The position numbers and the translations under genes are program-made. Below, one piece after another: positions 32,434 through 41,094 of a stretch of 64,000 nucleotides of DNA (position 1 is the stretch's first letter; every line of letters starts with the position of its first letter). Under the pieces are notes generated by a model. That model worked only from the letters and a program-made list of their open reading frames with translations, was not told the DNA's origin and ran no database searches. The stretch covers positions 62,001 through 126,000 of the forward strand of contig CAZDEB010000002.1 of assembly GCA_964504305.1 (NCBI GenBank). Reading direction: 5' to 3'. The stretch is from UBA11606 sp964504305. GTDB lineage: Bacteria > Actinomycetota > Acidimicrobiia > Acidimicrobiales > Aldehydirespiratoraceae.

Positions 32434-34154
32434 TGGCGGGGCGCAAAAGTGGGGAGCCGTGGCAACGGTTCGGCCAGCACTCCATCTACGGCGTCCAGAC
32501 GAACCCGGTGCGCGTTGTGGTCGAGCCAACGCGAAATGCACAACAGCTCGTCGGCTTCGTCGCGACCCGGCGGCGTCGGCGGGTCCGGCTCCGGCGGCGT
32601 GGGTGAGGCATCGGCGGCGCGGCTGTCTCGCTGGTCGAGCAGCGAGGGTGGATCGTCGAGCGAACCGCAGGTAGTCAACCGTCCGTTGGTGATCTCGGCC
32701 CACGAGTTGGCGAATTCGATGCGCAGGCGCCCAGCGCGACGCAACAGATCGAATCGGCGTTGGCGCCGCAACGCGCCAGATAAGGCCGCAGCGCGATCTC
32801 GGACATCGGCAGCTTCCTCGTAGCGTTCTTCGGCGGCGAGGGTGCTGAGGCGGGCGTCGAGAGGGGCTAGGAGGCGTTGCGGCTCGCTAGTGAGCCCCTT
32901 GACGAGATCGACAACCACCTCGCGGTAGGCGGTTTCGGACGTGTGGCCCGAGCAAGGGCAGCACGCCACCCCGATTTGGGCGGCGGTGCATACCGGTTTG
33001 CTGGTGCGAGCCGTGGATTTGGTGGTGCAGCGCCGCACGGTTGAGGCAGTCTCGATCGCTTCGATCAGACGCCGTGCTTGTTTGCCCGACGAGACCGGAC
33101 CCAAATACAGCGCTCCGTCGTCTTTCAGTCGACGAACCACTGACAGCCGTGGGAACCGTTCGTCGAGAGTGAGTTTGACGTAGGGGTAACGAGAACTGCG
33201 GGTGCCTTGATGGTTGAAACGGGGGAGGTGTTGGTGGATGAGCCGCAACTCCAACACCGCTGCTTCGAGACCGTTGCGACACACCTGATGATCGATCTGG
33301 TGGGTTTCGCGTAGCAGTTGCGCGACCTTGCGGCGTTCGTCGGTTGAGAAGTAGCTACGGACGCGAGACCGAAGGTTGGCGGCCTTCCCGACATAGAGGA
33401 TGTCGCCCGTGCGTCCCTTGAACAAGTACACGCCGGGCTGACGGGGGAGTCCTTCGGTGAGTCGCAGTTTGGTTGCCTGAGCGTTGCCGGCCATGGTTGG
33501 CAAGGTGAGCAGGTCGTCCAAGCCGGTGACCCCGATTGCTCCGGCCCGTTCGAGTAAGAAATGCAATAGGTCGCCGGTGGCCAACGCGTCGTCGAGAGCC
33601 CGGTGATTTGGTTGATGACTCAACCGCAGACGGTCGGCGAGCGTGCCAAGTTTGCAGTTGGGCACCTCGTCACGCAGCAGACGACGAGCCAGCGGCAAGG
33701 TATCGACCGATTGATTGGGCAGGCGAGCCCGCTTGTCGCGTTGCAGCGCGGCGTTGATGAAACCGAGGTCGAAACGAACGTTGTGACCAACGATCACGCC
33801 CTCGCCGACGAACTCGAGCAGGGACGGCAATACCGATTCGATTCGTGGTGCTCGCATGACCATTGATTCGGTGATACCGGTGAGCACGGTTATTTCGGGC
33901 GGAACTGCCACACCGGGATTGACCATTGTTTGATAAGTCCCGAGGCAATCTCCGCCCCGGAGTTTGACGGCCCCGATTTCGGTTATGCCACACGACTGGG
34001 CCGAACCGCCAGTGGTCTCGAGGTCGATCACCACAAACGTCACCTCGTGCAGCGCGGTACCAAGGTCTTCGAGCGAACGCTGACGCGGGGCCGGCTGAGG
34101 CGCGGGGGGTGTGGCAACGGGGGCGGCAAACAGACGTTCGGTCAAGACTTGCAA
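32427..34154 (-). CDS. DEDD 3'-5' exonuclease fused to GIY-YIG (UvrC/Cho-like) nuclease
   Basis: 575 residues; the start is TTG at 34154. An epsilon-type exonuclease (residues ~35-205) shows Exo I VVIDLETTG, Exo II GHNVRFDLGF and Exo III HRALDDALAT. A GIY-YIG domain (~235-320) has GVYLF and ILYVGKA, with the arginine-containing RSRVRSYF. A Cys-containing segment (VCTAAQIGVACCPCSG) and UVR-like helix (EERYEEAADVRDRAAAL) follow. This layout is known in actinobacteria, including the mycobacterial Rv2191 group. It lacks the UvrC C-terminal endonuclease, so it probably makes or trims 3' incisions in repair, like Cho. Gene stands alone. Confidence 0.9.
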   Translation of the reverse strand: MQVLTERLFAAPVATPPAPQPAPRQRSLEDLGTALHEVTFVVIDLETTGGSAQSCGITEIGAVKLRGGDCLGTYQTMVNPGVAVPPEITVLTGITESMVMRAPRIESVLPSLLEFVGEGVIVGHNVRFDLGFINAALQRDKRARLPNQSVDTLPLARRLLRDEVPNCKLGTLADRLRLSHQPNHRALDDALATGDLLHFLLERAGAIGVTGLDDLLTLPTMAGNAQATKLRLTEGLPRQPGVYLFKGRTGDILYVGKAANLRSRVRSYFSTDERRKVAQLLRETHQIDHQVCRNGLEAAVLELRLIHQHLPRFNHQGTRSSRYPYVKLTLDERFPRLSVVRRLKDDGALYLGPVSSGKQARRLIEAIETASTVRRCTTKSTARTSKPVCTAAQIGVACCPCSGHTSETAYREVVVDLVKGLTSEPQRLLAPLDARLSTLAAEERYEEAADVRDRAAALSGALRRQRRFDLLRRAGRLRIEFANSWAEITNGRLTTCGSLDDPPSLLDQRDSRAADASPTPPEPDPPTPPGRDEADELLCISRWLDHNAHRVRLDAVDGVLAEPLPRLPTFAPRQS

Positions 34155-34231
34155 GCGTGGTCGAACAAATGTTCGCCGTCAAGTACCCTCGGCCTCCCCT
34201 TGATGTCACACCCTCTTCTTAAGGTCTGCTC

Positions 34232-34498
34232 ATGGCTCGACACCCCCACAACACCCGCCACCTTCGCCTGGTCGCATCGTTGGCCGTAGAAGAACCGCCG
34301 GCGCTGATGATCGACTGCGAAGAGTGCGCGTCTCGATTCACCGACGCCTGCGACGACTGTTTGGTCAGCTATCTGATCGGTCACGAAGCGGGTACGCCCG
34401 TAATGCTTGACGACGACGAGAAACGGGCCGTCGACCTGCTGGCCGACGCTGGGCTCGTCCCGCCGTCGCGTTTTCAAACCGGTAATGGGGTGGCCTAG
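34232..34498 (+). CDS. Small protein with two CxxC pairs
   Basis: 88 residues from ATG 34232, divergent from the exonuclease by 77 bp. Residues ~29-43 contain DCEECASRFTDACDDCLV, two CxxC pairs eight residues apart that could bind zinc or a cluster. The C-terminal half is acidic and helical (LDDDEKRAVDLLADAGLVPP). I do not recognise a named family; similar small proteins near queG are common in actinobacterial genomes as I recall, so a conserved role is plausible but unproven. Confidence 0.65.
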   Translation: MARHPHNTRHLRLVASLAVEEPPALMIDCEECASRFTDACDDCLVSYLIGHEAGTPVMLDDDEKRAVDLLADAGLVPPSRFQTGNGVA

Positions 34499-34524
34499 AC
34501 GTTTGCTCGTGTAACGATGGGCCC

Positions 34525-35610
34525 ATGGTGGCCAGCACGCAAGAACTTTGCGATATCGGAATTCGTGCCGGCCTCTGCGCGGTCGGTACCACCAGCGCCG
34601 AGCCATTCGCCGACGTGCGAGCCGAGATCGAGCGCCGACGTGATGCCGGGCTTCACGGTGGCATGCAATTCACTTTCCGAAACCCTGCTCGATCCACCGA
34701 CCCGCAACAAACGTTGCCCGGCGCAACCACTTTGGTCGTCGGTGCGTACGACTATCAACGAGTTGCCCCCGAAGCCCCCACCGGTCGAGCGGTCGGACGG
34801 GTAGCGGCCTATTCATGGGAAGACCACTACGCCCGATTGCGCGATGCGCTCGAGCAGATCGCCCGTCGACTACGCGCCGATGGCGCCCGAGCGATCGTGC
34901 TGGCCGACCAAAACCATCTGGTTGATAGGGCTGCGGCCCATCGCGCCGGGATTGGCTGGTGGGGGAAGAGCAGCAACATCTTGGTCCCCGGGGTCGGCAG
35001 TCTCGTTGTTCTCGGCTCGGTGCTCACCGACGCGCCGCTCGTGCTGGGGGATCCTGTTGAGGTCGAGGATCAATGCGGCGCGTGTACCCAATGCCTAGAC
35101 GGGTGTCCCACCGATGCCTTTGTGGCGCCCGGCGTGATCGACGCTCGTCGCTGTCTTGCTTGGCTCGTTCAAACCGAGGGCATGTTCCCAGTCGAGTACC
35201 GCGTCGCACTCGGCGACCGGATGTACGGCTGCGACGAATGCCAAGACGTGTGCCCGCCCAACAGAATCCGGAGGCGACGGCCATCGGCAGCCGGCGCCGA
35301 CCAAGCATGGGTCGAGATCCTGGGCCTTCTCGACTCGACCGACGACGATCTTCTTGCTCGTCTGGGCCGTTGGTACATCCCCAACCGCGATCCGGCTTAT
35401 CTGCGCCGCAACGCGCTGGTTGTTCTGGCCAATATCGGCGACGGTAACGATGCCGAAACTCGCCGGGTTGTCGCCGACTACCTCGCCCACCGGCGACCCA
35501 TGTTGCGAGCCCACGCGGTTTGGGCGGCCCGCCAACTAGGGATCGACCTACCAGCCGCGATAGTCCAAGACCCCGATGCCGAGGTGCAAACCGAACTAGC
35601 CCGCCCCTAG
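34525..35610 (+). CDS. queG: Epoxyqueuosine reductase
   Basis: 361 residues. An N-terminal cobalamin-binding reductase region (IGWWGKSSNILVPGVGS near residue 140) is followed by two 4Fe-4S motifs, QCGACTQCLDGCPTDAF near residue 190 and YGCDECQDVCPPNR near residue 240, and a C-terminal HEAT-like helical region (YLRRNALVVLANIGDGND). QueG reduces epoxyqueuosine to queuosine in tRNA using B12. ATG 34525 is 27 bp after the CxxC protein. No other queuosine gene is seen in the window. Confidence 0.93.
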   Translation: MVASTQELCDIGIRAGLCAVGTTSAEPFADVRAEIERRRDAGLHGGMQFTFRNPARSTDPQQTLPGATTLVVGAYDYQRVAPEAPTGRAVGRVAAYSWEDHYARLRDALEQIARRLRADGARAIVLADQNHLVDRAAAHRAGIGWWGKSSNILVPGVGSLVVLGSVLTDAPLVLGDPVEVEDQCGACTQCLDGCPTDAFVAPGVIDARRCLAWLVQTEGMFPVEYRVALGDRMYGCDECQDVCPPNRIRRRRPSAAGADQAWVEILGLLDSTDDDLLARLGRWYIPNRDPAYLRRNALVVLANIGDGNDAETRRVVADYLAHRRPMLRAHAVWAARQLGIDLPAAIVQDPDAEVQTELARP

Positions 35611-35619
35611 GGTCCCTTC

Positions 35620-36908
35620 GTGGTTCGACACCTGCTCGTCACCAATGACTTCCCCCCGAAAATCGGTGGTATCCAGAGTTACCTCTGGGAGCTTTGGCGA
35701 CGGCTTCCGTCCGAGGACGTGGTTGTTCACACCACACCGTACGAGGGCACCGAATCCTTCGACGCCGACCAAGATTTTACGATTGTGCGTAGTCGCGAAC
35801 CGTGGCTGCTTCCGCAGCCGGTTCTCGCCCGACGCGTCAACCGGTTGGCCGATCGTTACGACGCCGAGGTAATCGTCCTCGACCCGGCCGTTCCCGTCGG
35901 ATTGATAGGCCCTCATCTCAACCGCCCCTATGGCGTCGTGTTGCATGGCGCTGAGGTAACGATTCCGGGTCGAATCCCCGGTACCCGCGCCCTGTTGAAT
36001 CGAGTGTTGGCTAATTCGTGCGCAGTAATCGCCGCTGGTGGTTACCCCGCCGCCGAAGGCGTACGTTCGCTCGGCGCGCCGCTGCCGCCCTGCACGATTG
36101 TTCCGCCCGGCGTCGACACCTCGCGGTTTTTGCCCCTCGACGACGCAGGGCGCGCCGCGGTTCGCCGCCGACTCGGCCTGCCCGTCGACCGGCCCCTAGT
36201 GGTGTCGGTGTCGCGGTTGGTGCCCCGCAAAGGCATGGACACGCTCATTCGGGCATCGGTCCAGATTCGCGAACGTCACCCCGAAGTTCTGGTGGCCATT
36301 GCNNNNNNNNNNNNNNNNNNNNNNNNNNNNNNNNNNNNNNNNNNNNNNNNNNNNNNNNNNNNNNNNNNNNNNNNNNNNNNNNNNNNNNNNNNNNNNNNNN
36401 NNTTCGGGCATCGGTCCAGATTCGCGAACGTCACCCCGAAGTTCTGGTGGCCATTGCCGGCCAAGGGCGCGAAACCGGAAGGCTCCAGAACCTCATCTCC
36501 GAACTGGATGCGCCGGTGAAGCTTCTTGGCCGGGTAGACGAATCCGATCTACCTGGCTTGTACGCCTGTGGCGACGTTTTTGCCATGTTGTGCCGGTCGC
36601 GCTGGAACGGCCTCGAACAAGAAGGATTCGGTATCGTGTTTGTCGAAGCCGCCGCCAGCGGAGTCGCGCAGGTCGCAGGCCGCAGCGGCGGGGCCCACGA
36701 GGCGGTCGAGCACGACGTTACCGGGCTCATAGTCGACGACCCCGAAGACGTCGCCGCGGCGGCCGCCGCCATCAGCGATTTACTCGACGACCCGATCCGT
36801 AGGCGCGAAATGGGTATTGCGGCGAGGCGGCGAGCCGAGACCGAATTTGACTACAACGTGCTCGCCGAGCGGTTGCAACTGGCCCTCGACCAAATGGCCA
36901 AATCGTGA
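35620..36908 (+). CDS. pimB: GT4 mannosyltransferase, PimB'-like
   Basis: Split by an artificial gap; collapsing 155 bp yields 377 residues in one frame from GTG 35620. The N-terminus VRHLLVTNDFPPKIGGIQSYL, PPGVDTSRF, VSVSRLVPRKGMDTLI and EGFGIVFVEAAASG match the PimB' pattern of actinobacterial GDP-mannose-dependent alpha-(1-6)-phosphatidylinositol monomannoside mannosyltransferases (GT4, GT-B fold). The acidic ExxxxxxxE pair of GT4 is visible as EGFGIVFVE, here preceded by NGLEQ. It would add a mannose to a lipid at the cytoplasmic membrane face. The exact acceptor is inferred from family similarity. The stop overlaps the next GTG by 4 bp. Confidence 0.8.
36248..36457. repeat. 55-bp duplicated flanks around a 100-N scaffold gap
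   Basis: Bases 36248-36302 and 36403-36457 are identical and flank N at 36303-36402. Removing the gap and one copy restores the mannosyltransferase frame exactly, so this is an assembly overlap. Confidence 0.95.
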
Positions 36909-37360
36909 CCCGCTCGGACGTTCCCGGCCAGCGACTCATCAGCCTTTCGTGGCTGGGCACAGCACTATTTGTCGCCTCCGCGGCCGCCGCAACGATCTCG
37001 CTCGACTATTTCGGTTGGCCGGCGGTGATCATTTCGTTGGGCCTCTTCGGGATCGGAATCGTCACGATGCTTTGGGCCTTCGCTATCGCCGTCGAGCGAA
37101 GCCGCGTGGACGCCATAGGCGTGGGCGGACTCTTCTTCGGCGCGGGTAGCGCTCCCAAGCCGGTCCGCTGGCACCTCCTCGGAGCGCTCACGCTGCAAAT
37201 CATCACGGGCTTCGCTACCGCGTCGGTGCGGCCGTTTACTGCAGTTGCGTTCGGAACCCTCGTGCCAATCTTTGCCATTGGCATGACCGGACTTTGGGTC
37301 GCTCGTTACGGAAAATTTGAGCCAACGGATGCGCCCGGTGCCCCCGACGAAGTTGACTAG
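36905..37360 (+). CDS. Membrane protein of unknown function
   Basis: 151 residues from GTG 36905, overlapping the mannosyltransferase stop by 4 bp. Four hydrophobic segments: WLGTALFVASAAAATISL, AVIISLGLFGIGIVTMLWAF, LLGALTLQIITGFATASV and AFGTLVPIFAIGMTGLWVA. The family is not certain; it resembles small actinobacterial membrane proteins encoded beside PimB'-type genes. The C-terminus is acidic and soluble. Coupling to the mannosyltransferase suggests an accessory role at the membrane. Confidence 0.75.
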   Translation: MTRSDVPGQRLISLSWLGTALFVASAAAATISLDYFGWPAVIISLGLFGIGIVTMLWAFAIAVERSRVDAIGVGGLFFGAGSAPKPVRWHLLGALTLQIITGFATASVRPFTAVAFGTLVPIFAIGMTGLWVARYGKFEPTDAPGAPDEVD

Positions 37361-37400
37361 TTGTTAGGGTCATTGACACCTCTTAGCGAAATGAGCGGAC

Positions 37401-37859
37401 ATGGTTGATCAGACCACCGAGCGCACGGTCATCGCGGCATCACCCGACGCTTGCTACGCCGCAGCGATCGACTTCGAGCGCTACCCCGACTGGGCGACCG
37501 ACGTAAAGATGGCCCGGATCCTTTCTCGCGACGAAGTTGGTCGCGCCGTCGATGTCGAGTTTCGCGCCGCGGCGATGGGCCGCTCCACTACTTACACGCT
37601 GCGGTACTTCTACGGCGCCAACCCGCTGCGAATTGCTTGGCGCTTGCAAGCCGGCGACATCACGCGCCGCCTCGACGGAGAATACGAGTTTCTGCCGGTG
37701 GCTTCTGACGCCAACTCGACCGAAGTCGTGTATCACCTAGCCGTCGACCTGTCGGTACCACTGCCCGGGTTCGTGAAACGTCGAGCCGAAGCGCGCATTG
37801 TGCGCACCGCGATGAACGACCTCACTTGTTTTGTCGAAGGGGCCTCCGCGTCGTCGTGA
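37401..37859 (+). CDS. SRPBCC (polyketide cyclase/START-like) family protein
   Basis: 152 residues with the START-like fold pattern: VDQTTERTVIAASPDACYAA at the N-terminus, DFERYPDWATDVKMARIL near residue 27, strands ending in VVYHLAVDLSVPLPGF and a long C-terminal helix (AEARIVRTAMNDLTCFVEG). These proteins bind hydrophobic ligands; the group includes coenzyme Q-binding COQ10-like and cyclase-like members. Ligand unknown. Its stop overlaps the following GTG by 4 bp. Confidence 0.85.
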   Translation: MVDQTTERTVIAASPDACYAAAIDFERYPDWATDVKMARILSRDEVGRAVDVEFRAAAMGRSTTYTLRYFYGANPLRIAWRLQAGDITRRLDGEYEFLPVASDANSTEVVYHLAVDLSVPLPGFVKRRAEARIVRTAMNDLTCFVEGASASS

Positions 37860-38041
37860 CGGCCAACTCATCGGAGCCGCTGGCCGAGCTCAGCGATGCG
37901 CTGGTAGATCTGCTCGCGGCGCTGCGTCGGGTAGCCGAAGCCGCAGCCCAAGTAATGGATGATCCGCTCGCTCGCGAACAAATATCTGCGTTGGTGACGA
38001 CCTTGATACAGGCGGCAACCCAGAACGAACCGGCCGAATAG
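37856..38041 (+). CDS. Small helical protein of unknown function
   Basis: 61 residues starting at GTG 37856 inside the SRPBCC stop (GTGA overlap). It is almost wholly alpha-helical, with heptad-like Leu/Ala pattern (LSDALVDLLAALRRVAEAAA) and an acidic C-terminus. No family recognised. Its coupling to the SRPBCC gene and closeness to the coiled-coil gene at 38091 suggest one transcript. Confidence 0.6.
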   Translation: MTANSSEPLAELSDALVDLLAALRRVAEAAAQVMDDPLAREQISALVTTLIQAATQNEPAE

Positions 38042-38090
38042 ATTTGCCAATCCAACTGGATTCGGTGGTTCGGGGGCCGATGGGTTCGCA

Positions 38091-40067
38091 ATGCGATTTC
38101 TCGAGCTCCGGCCGGACTCGGCACGGCACGGTTTCAACCTGCATCCGCGGATCACGTTGTTGCGCGGCCTCGATCCGGCGGCGCGCGTTGCCCTTGTCGG
38201 GTTTCTGCATTCGATCGCCGGCGGAGACTCGTTTGGTTGGGACGGCACCGTTGACGTTCATGGCGTTGAGATGCCGCTCGACTCGATGCTTGAACTGGTG
38301 GGCGAAACCGCTGACGCCGCCCTGGTTGTCGAGGCCAAGACGTTGGTGAAAATCGTCGACCCGGTGCCAGCCGAGCCGACCGCCGAACAGTCCGAACACC
38401 AAGAAACCGTTACCGCGGTCCAGAATTTGGAAGCTGAGATTGTTGAGTTGGCCGAAGAACTGGGCGGTGCCAAGCGGCTTCGTTCAGAAATGCGGGCACG
38501 GCTTGCTGCGGCAACAGCGCGGCGCAACCCCGAGGCTGGCATGGAACTGGATCGCGCCGACGGTCGGCTGGGACGGATGGCTCGGCAGGCTGACCGCCCG
38601 GACCCGTGGACAGGAATGAGCGACCCAGAACGCCGGGTAGAGCTGCTCGAAGCGTCGGGAGGTGAACTCGACCAACTTCTCGGAGAGCTGCCGACCGCCG
38701 ACCGGCCAGGTCTTGCCGCGGCCGTCGCGGTCGCCCGAGCCTCGTTGACCGATGCCGAAGTGCCATCTCCGCAGGCCCAGGCCCTCGCCGCGGCCTGGAC
38801 CTCCATTCACCAACGTCTCGTGGGTCTCGAGTCACGTATGGAGGCGACCGGGGGCGGGACCGAAGCGGTCGCGGCCCGACTCGACGCGGCGCGGGCTCAG
38901 GCCCGAGCAGCCGAGGATGCCGCGCTACCGCGAGCAGTCCTGGCCGACGAGTCGGCTCGGCTCGAAGCTCTGCACGAGCGCGTTATCGAGTTGGACAGCC
39001 GAAGCAACAGCTCTATTCGCCGGATCTCGGCCCGTAAAGAACTCCCCCAGGTGCGGGCCGAATTCGAGGCCGCCCTCAAAGAGATTGGATACCCGACTTG
39101 GGCCGCTTTTCATATGGGCAACGGGATCGTGGCGGTAACGCCAGAGCGCGTCGCCGAATACGAGCGATCCCGATCGGAGCTTGAAGCGGCCGAGGTCGAA
39201 TGGGCCGAACTGATGGCGAGGCTCGAACGCGACACCGACCTGCAATCGGTTCTCAACGCCGTTGAGACGGCCCGTGATCAAGCCATAGCCATCCTTGGTT
39301 CGGATCCGTACGCCGACACCGATTCCGATGACCCCAACGTTTTGGTTGAAGCCCTGAACGGCTATCTGGTTGAGGCCGATTCGGTGGCGGTGGACCCCGA
39401 CGATGCGCTCACTCATCTTCGCCAAGTGCTCGATGCCGCAGGGTGTGTAGGTCACGAGGACCTAGCAGTCGGTGTCGCCCTTGTAGCGCTCGGCGAGACG
39501 TGGCTTCGGGTTCTGGAGGCCGCCGACGACGTCGCCGTGCGGGCCCTGCGGGATAGGGAGAGAGTCGGAGCCGAACTCAAGGAGCTAATCCTTCTCGGGG
39601 CTGGCTCACGAGTCGATCGCCTCGATACCGAGCGCGAAGAGGTGTACGCGGCTGAAACCGCGGTCGCCGAGCATCGCGAAGCGTTGGTGGACGTTTACCG
39701 ATCCCGCCTGGAGTTGCACATGTTGGTCGCTACCGAGGTTTCGGTGGCCGAAGAACACGACGCAAAGTTGGAACTTGTCGAAGGGGCCCGGGTGCTCGAA
39801 CGCCTTGCCCGGCATCGGGTTCAAGCTGCCAGCGAAGGTCCTCAGGGGTTGGAAGCGGTGATCTCTCAGATCCCTCGGGGTCGTGGCGGAGCAGTGCCGT
39901 TGGTGGTCGTGATGGGCGACGCCAACGTGGGTTGTCTCGACGCGGTACTGGACATTCCTGATGATGTGCAGATTCTCGTTATCGGCGATACCCACGGGAT
40001 GTCCGAGTGGGCCGACACCCACGGGAGCGGCGTTGTGAAATGTGCCGAGGGGCCGGCGTTCGTCTGA
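38091..40067 (+). CDS. Long coiled-coil protein resembling a degenerate SMC/RecF-type ATPase
   Basis: 658 residues. The N-terminal strand set MRFLELRPDSARHGFNLHPR followed by ITLLRGLDPAARVALVGFLH aligns with the start of RecF/SMC ATPases, but where a Walker A (GPNGAGKS) should be, the sequence is GLDPAARVA, with no GK[ST]. Residues ~95-600 are helical coiled coil. The C-terminus (AVPLVVVMGDANVGCLDAV, then ILVIGDTHGMSEW) resembles a Walker B/D-loop region with Asp but no catalytic DE. It looks like an SMC-like fold that has lost nucleotide binding, an inference. Likely a structural or chromosome-associated protein. It is preceded by the small helical gene and followed 10 bp later by the aminotransferase. 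Confidence 0.55.
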   Translation: MRFLELRPDSARHGFNLHPRITLLRGLDPAARVALVGFLHSIAGGDSFGWDGTVDVHGVEMPLDSMLELVGETADAALVVEAKTLVKIVDPVPAEPTAEQSEHQETVTAVQNLEAEIVELAEELGGAKRLRSEMRARLAAATARRNPEAGMELDRADGRLGRMARQADRPDPWTGMSDPERRVELLEASGGELDQLLGELPTADRPGLAAAVAVARASLTDAEVPSPQAQALAAAWTSIHQRLVGLESRMEATGGGTEAVAARLDAARAQARAAEDAALPRAVLADESARLEALHERVIELDSRSNSSIRRISARKELPQVRAEFEAALKEIGYPTWAAFHMGNGIVAVTPERVAEYERSRSELEAAEVEWAELMARLERDTDLQSVLNAVETARDQAIAILGSDPYADTDSDDPNVLVEALNGYLVEADSVAVDPDDALTHLRQVLDAAGCVGHEDLAVGVALVALGETWLRVLEAADDVAVRALRDRERVGAELKELILLGAGSRVDRLDTEREEVYAAETAVAEHREALVDVYRSRLELHMLVATEVSVAEEHDAKLELVEGARVLERLARHRVQAASEGPQGLEAVISQIPRGRGGAVPLVVVMGDANVGCLDAVLDIPDDVQILVIGDTHGMSEWADTHGSGVVKCAEGPAFV

Positions 40068-40077
40068 GTAGATTCAC

Positions 40078-41094
40078 ATGATGGATTTTCGCAGGATCAA
40101 TGGTCTTCCACCGTACGTTTTCACCATCATCGATTCGCTCAAGGTCGAGGCCCGGCGAGGCGGTGAGGATGTCATCGACCTCGGCTTCGGGAACCCTGAT
40201 CTGCCTTCTCCCGAAATTGCCGTTCAAAAACTGGTGGAGGCGGCCCAGAATCCTCGCAACCATCGTTACTCGGCGAGTCGAGGGATCCCGAAGCTGCGCG
40301 AGGCCTTTGCTGACCTTTATCGCCGGCGCTTCGATGTCGTGCTGGATCCCGAAACCGAGGTCATTAGTACCATCGGCGCCAAGGAGGGTTTCAGTCATCT
40401 GATGTGGGTCCTGCTGCAGTCAGGAGACTCGGTACTGGTGCCCGCGCCGTCTTATCCCATCCACCTGTTTGCGCCGCTCTTTGCTGGAGCAAATGTTCGT
40501 GAGATGCCGCTGACCAACGATCAGGATGAGTTTCTCGAGACCCTCACCGAGCGGTTCGAGTATTCGTGGCCCCGTCCCAGGGTCATCGTGTTGTCGTTTC
40601 CTCACAACCCGACAACGATGTGCGTAGATGCCGAGTTCATGCAACGCGTTGTCGACTTTGCGCGCGAGCGAGACGTCTTGCTGGTTCACGACTTTGCTTA
40701 TGCCGACCTCGGGTTCGACGGTTACTCTCCGCCATCGATTTTGCAGGCCGATGGGGCCAAAGAAGTCGCGGTCGAGCTTTACTCGATGACAAAGTCGTTC
40801 TCAATGGCCGGTTGGAGAGTGGCGTTCATGGCNNNNNNNNNNNNNNNNNNNNNNNNNNNNNNNNNNNNNNNNNNNNNNNNNNNNNNNNNNNNNNNNNNNN
40901 NNNNNNNNNNNNNNNNNNNNNNNNNNNNNNNNTTTGCATCAATGATTGTCAAAGATGCCAACGTGGCGCTTTCGCCCGGCGTTGGTTTCGGCCCGGGCGG
41001 AGAAGGTCACGTCCGGTTTGCGTTGATCGAGAACGAACAACGCATCAACCAGGCCGTGCGCAATCTTCGCGGCACGCTGGACCGTCTGGGATAG
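40078..41094 (+). CDS. alaC: PLP-dependent aminotransferase class I/II, AlaC-like, containing an assembly gap
   Basis: The N-terminal part has the family features: GFGNPDLPSP near residue 36, SHLMWVLLQSGDSVLVPAP near residue 106, FPHNPTT near residue 178 and the PLP Schiff-base lysine in SMTKSFSMAGWR near residue 236. The C-terminal part resumes with VALSPGVGFGPGGEGHVRFA. The 100-N gap (40833-40932) lies between. About 85-90 residues expected for AlaC-type enzymes are absent, so the real gap is nearer 260-270 bp. The enzyme would transfer an amino group between glutamate and pyruvate or a related keto acid. Symbol by similarity only. Confidence 0.8.
   Translation: MMDFRRINGLPPYVFTIIDSLKVEARRGGEDVIDLGFGNPDLPSPEIAVQKLVEAAQNPRNHRYSASRGIPKLREAFADLYRRRFDVVLDPETEVISTIGAKEGFSHLMWVLLQSGDSVLVPAPSYPIHLFAPLFAGANVREMPLTNDQDEFLETLTERFEYSWPRPRVIVLSFPHNPTTMCVDAEFMQRVVDFARERDVLLVHDFAYADLGFDGYSPPSILQADGAKEVAVELYSMTKSFSMAGWRVAFMXXXXXXXXXXXXXXXXXXXXXXXXXXXXXXXXXXFASMIVKDANVALSPGVGFGPGGEGHVRFALIENEQRINQAVRNLRGTLDRLG
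40833..40932. other. 100-N assembly gap of unknown true length
   Basis: Unlike the two other N stretches, the bases on either side are not duplicated. The surrounding gene lacks a block of about 85-90 family residues, so 100 is probably a placeholder. Confidence 0.9.

Noticed and set aside
35960..35985. tRNA T-arm-like GGTCGAATCCCC
   Set aside because: No acceptor stem or anticodon arm around it, and it lies within the mannosyltransferase coding sequence.
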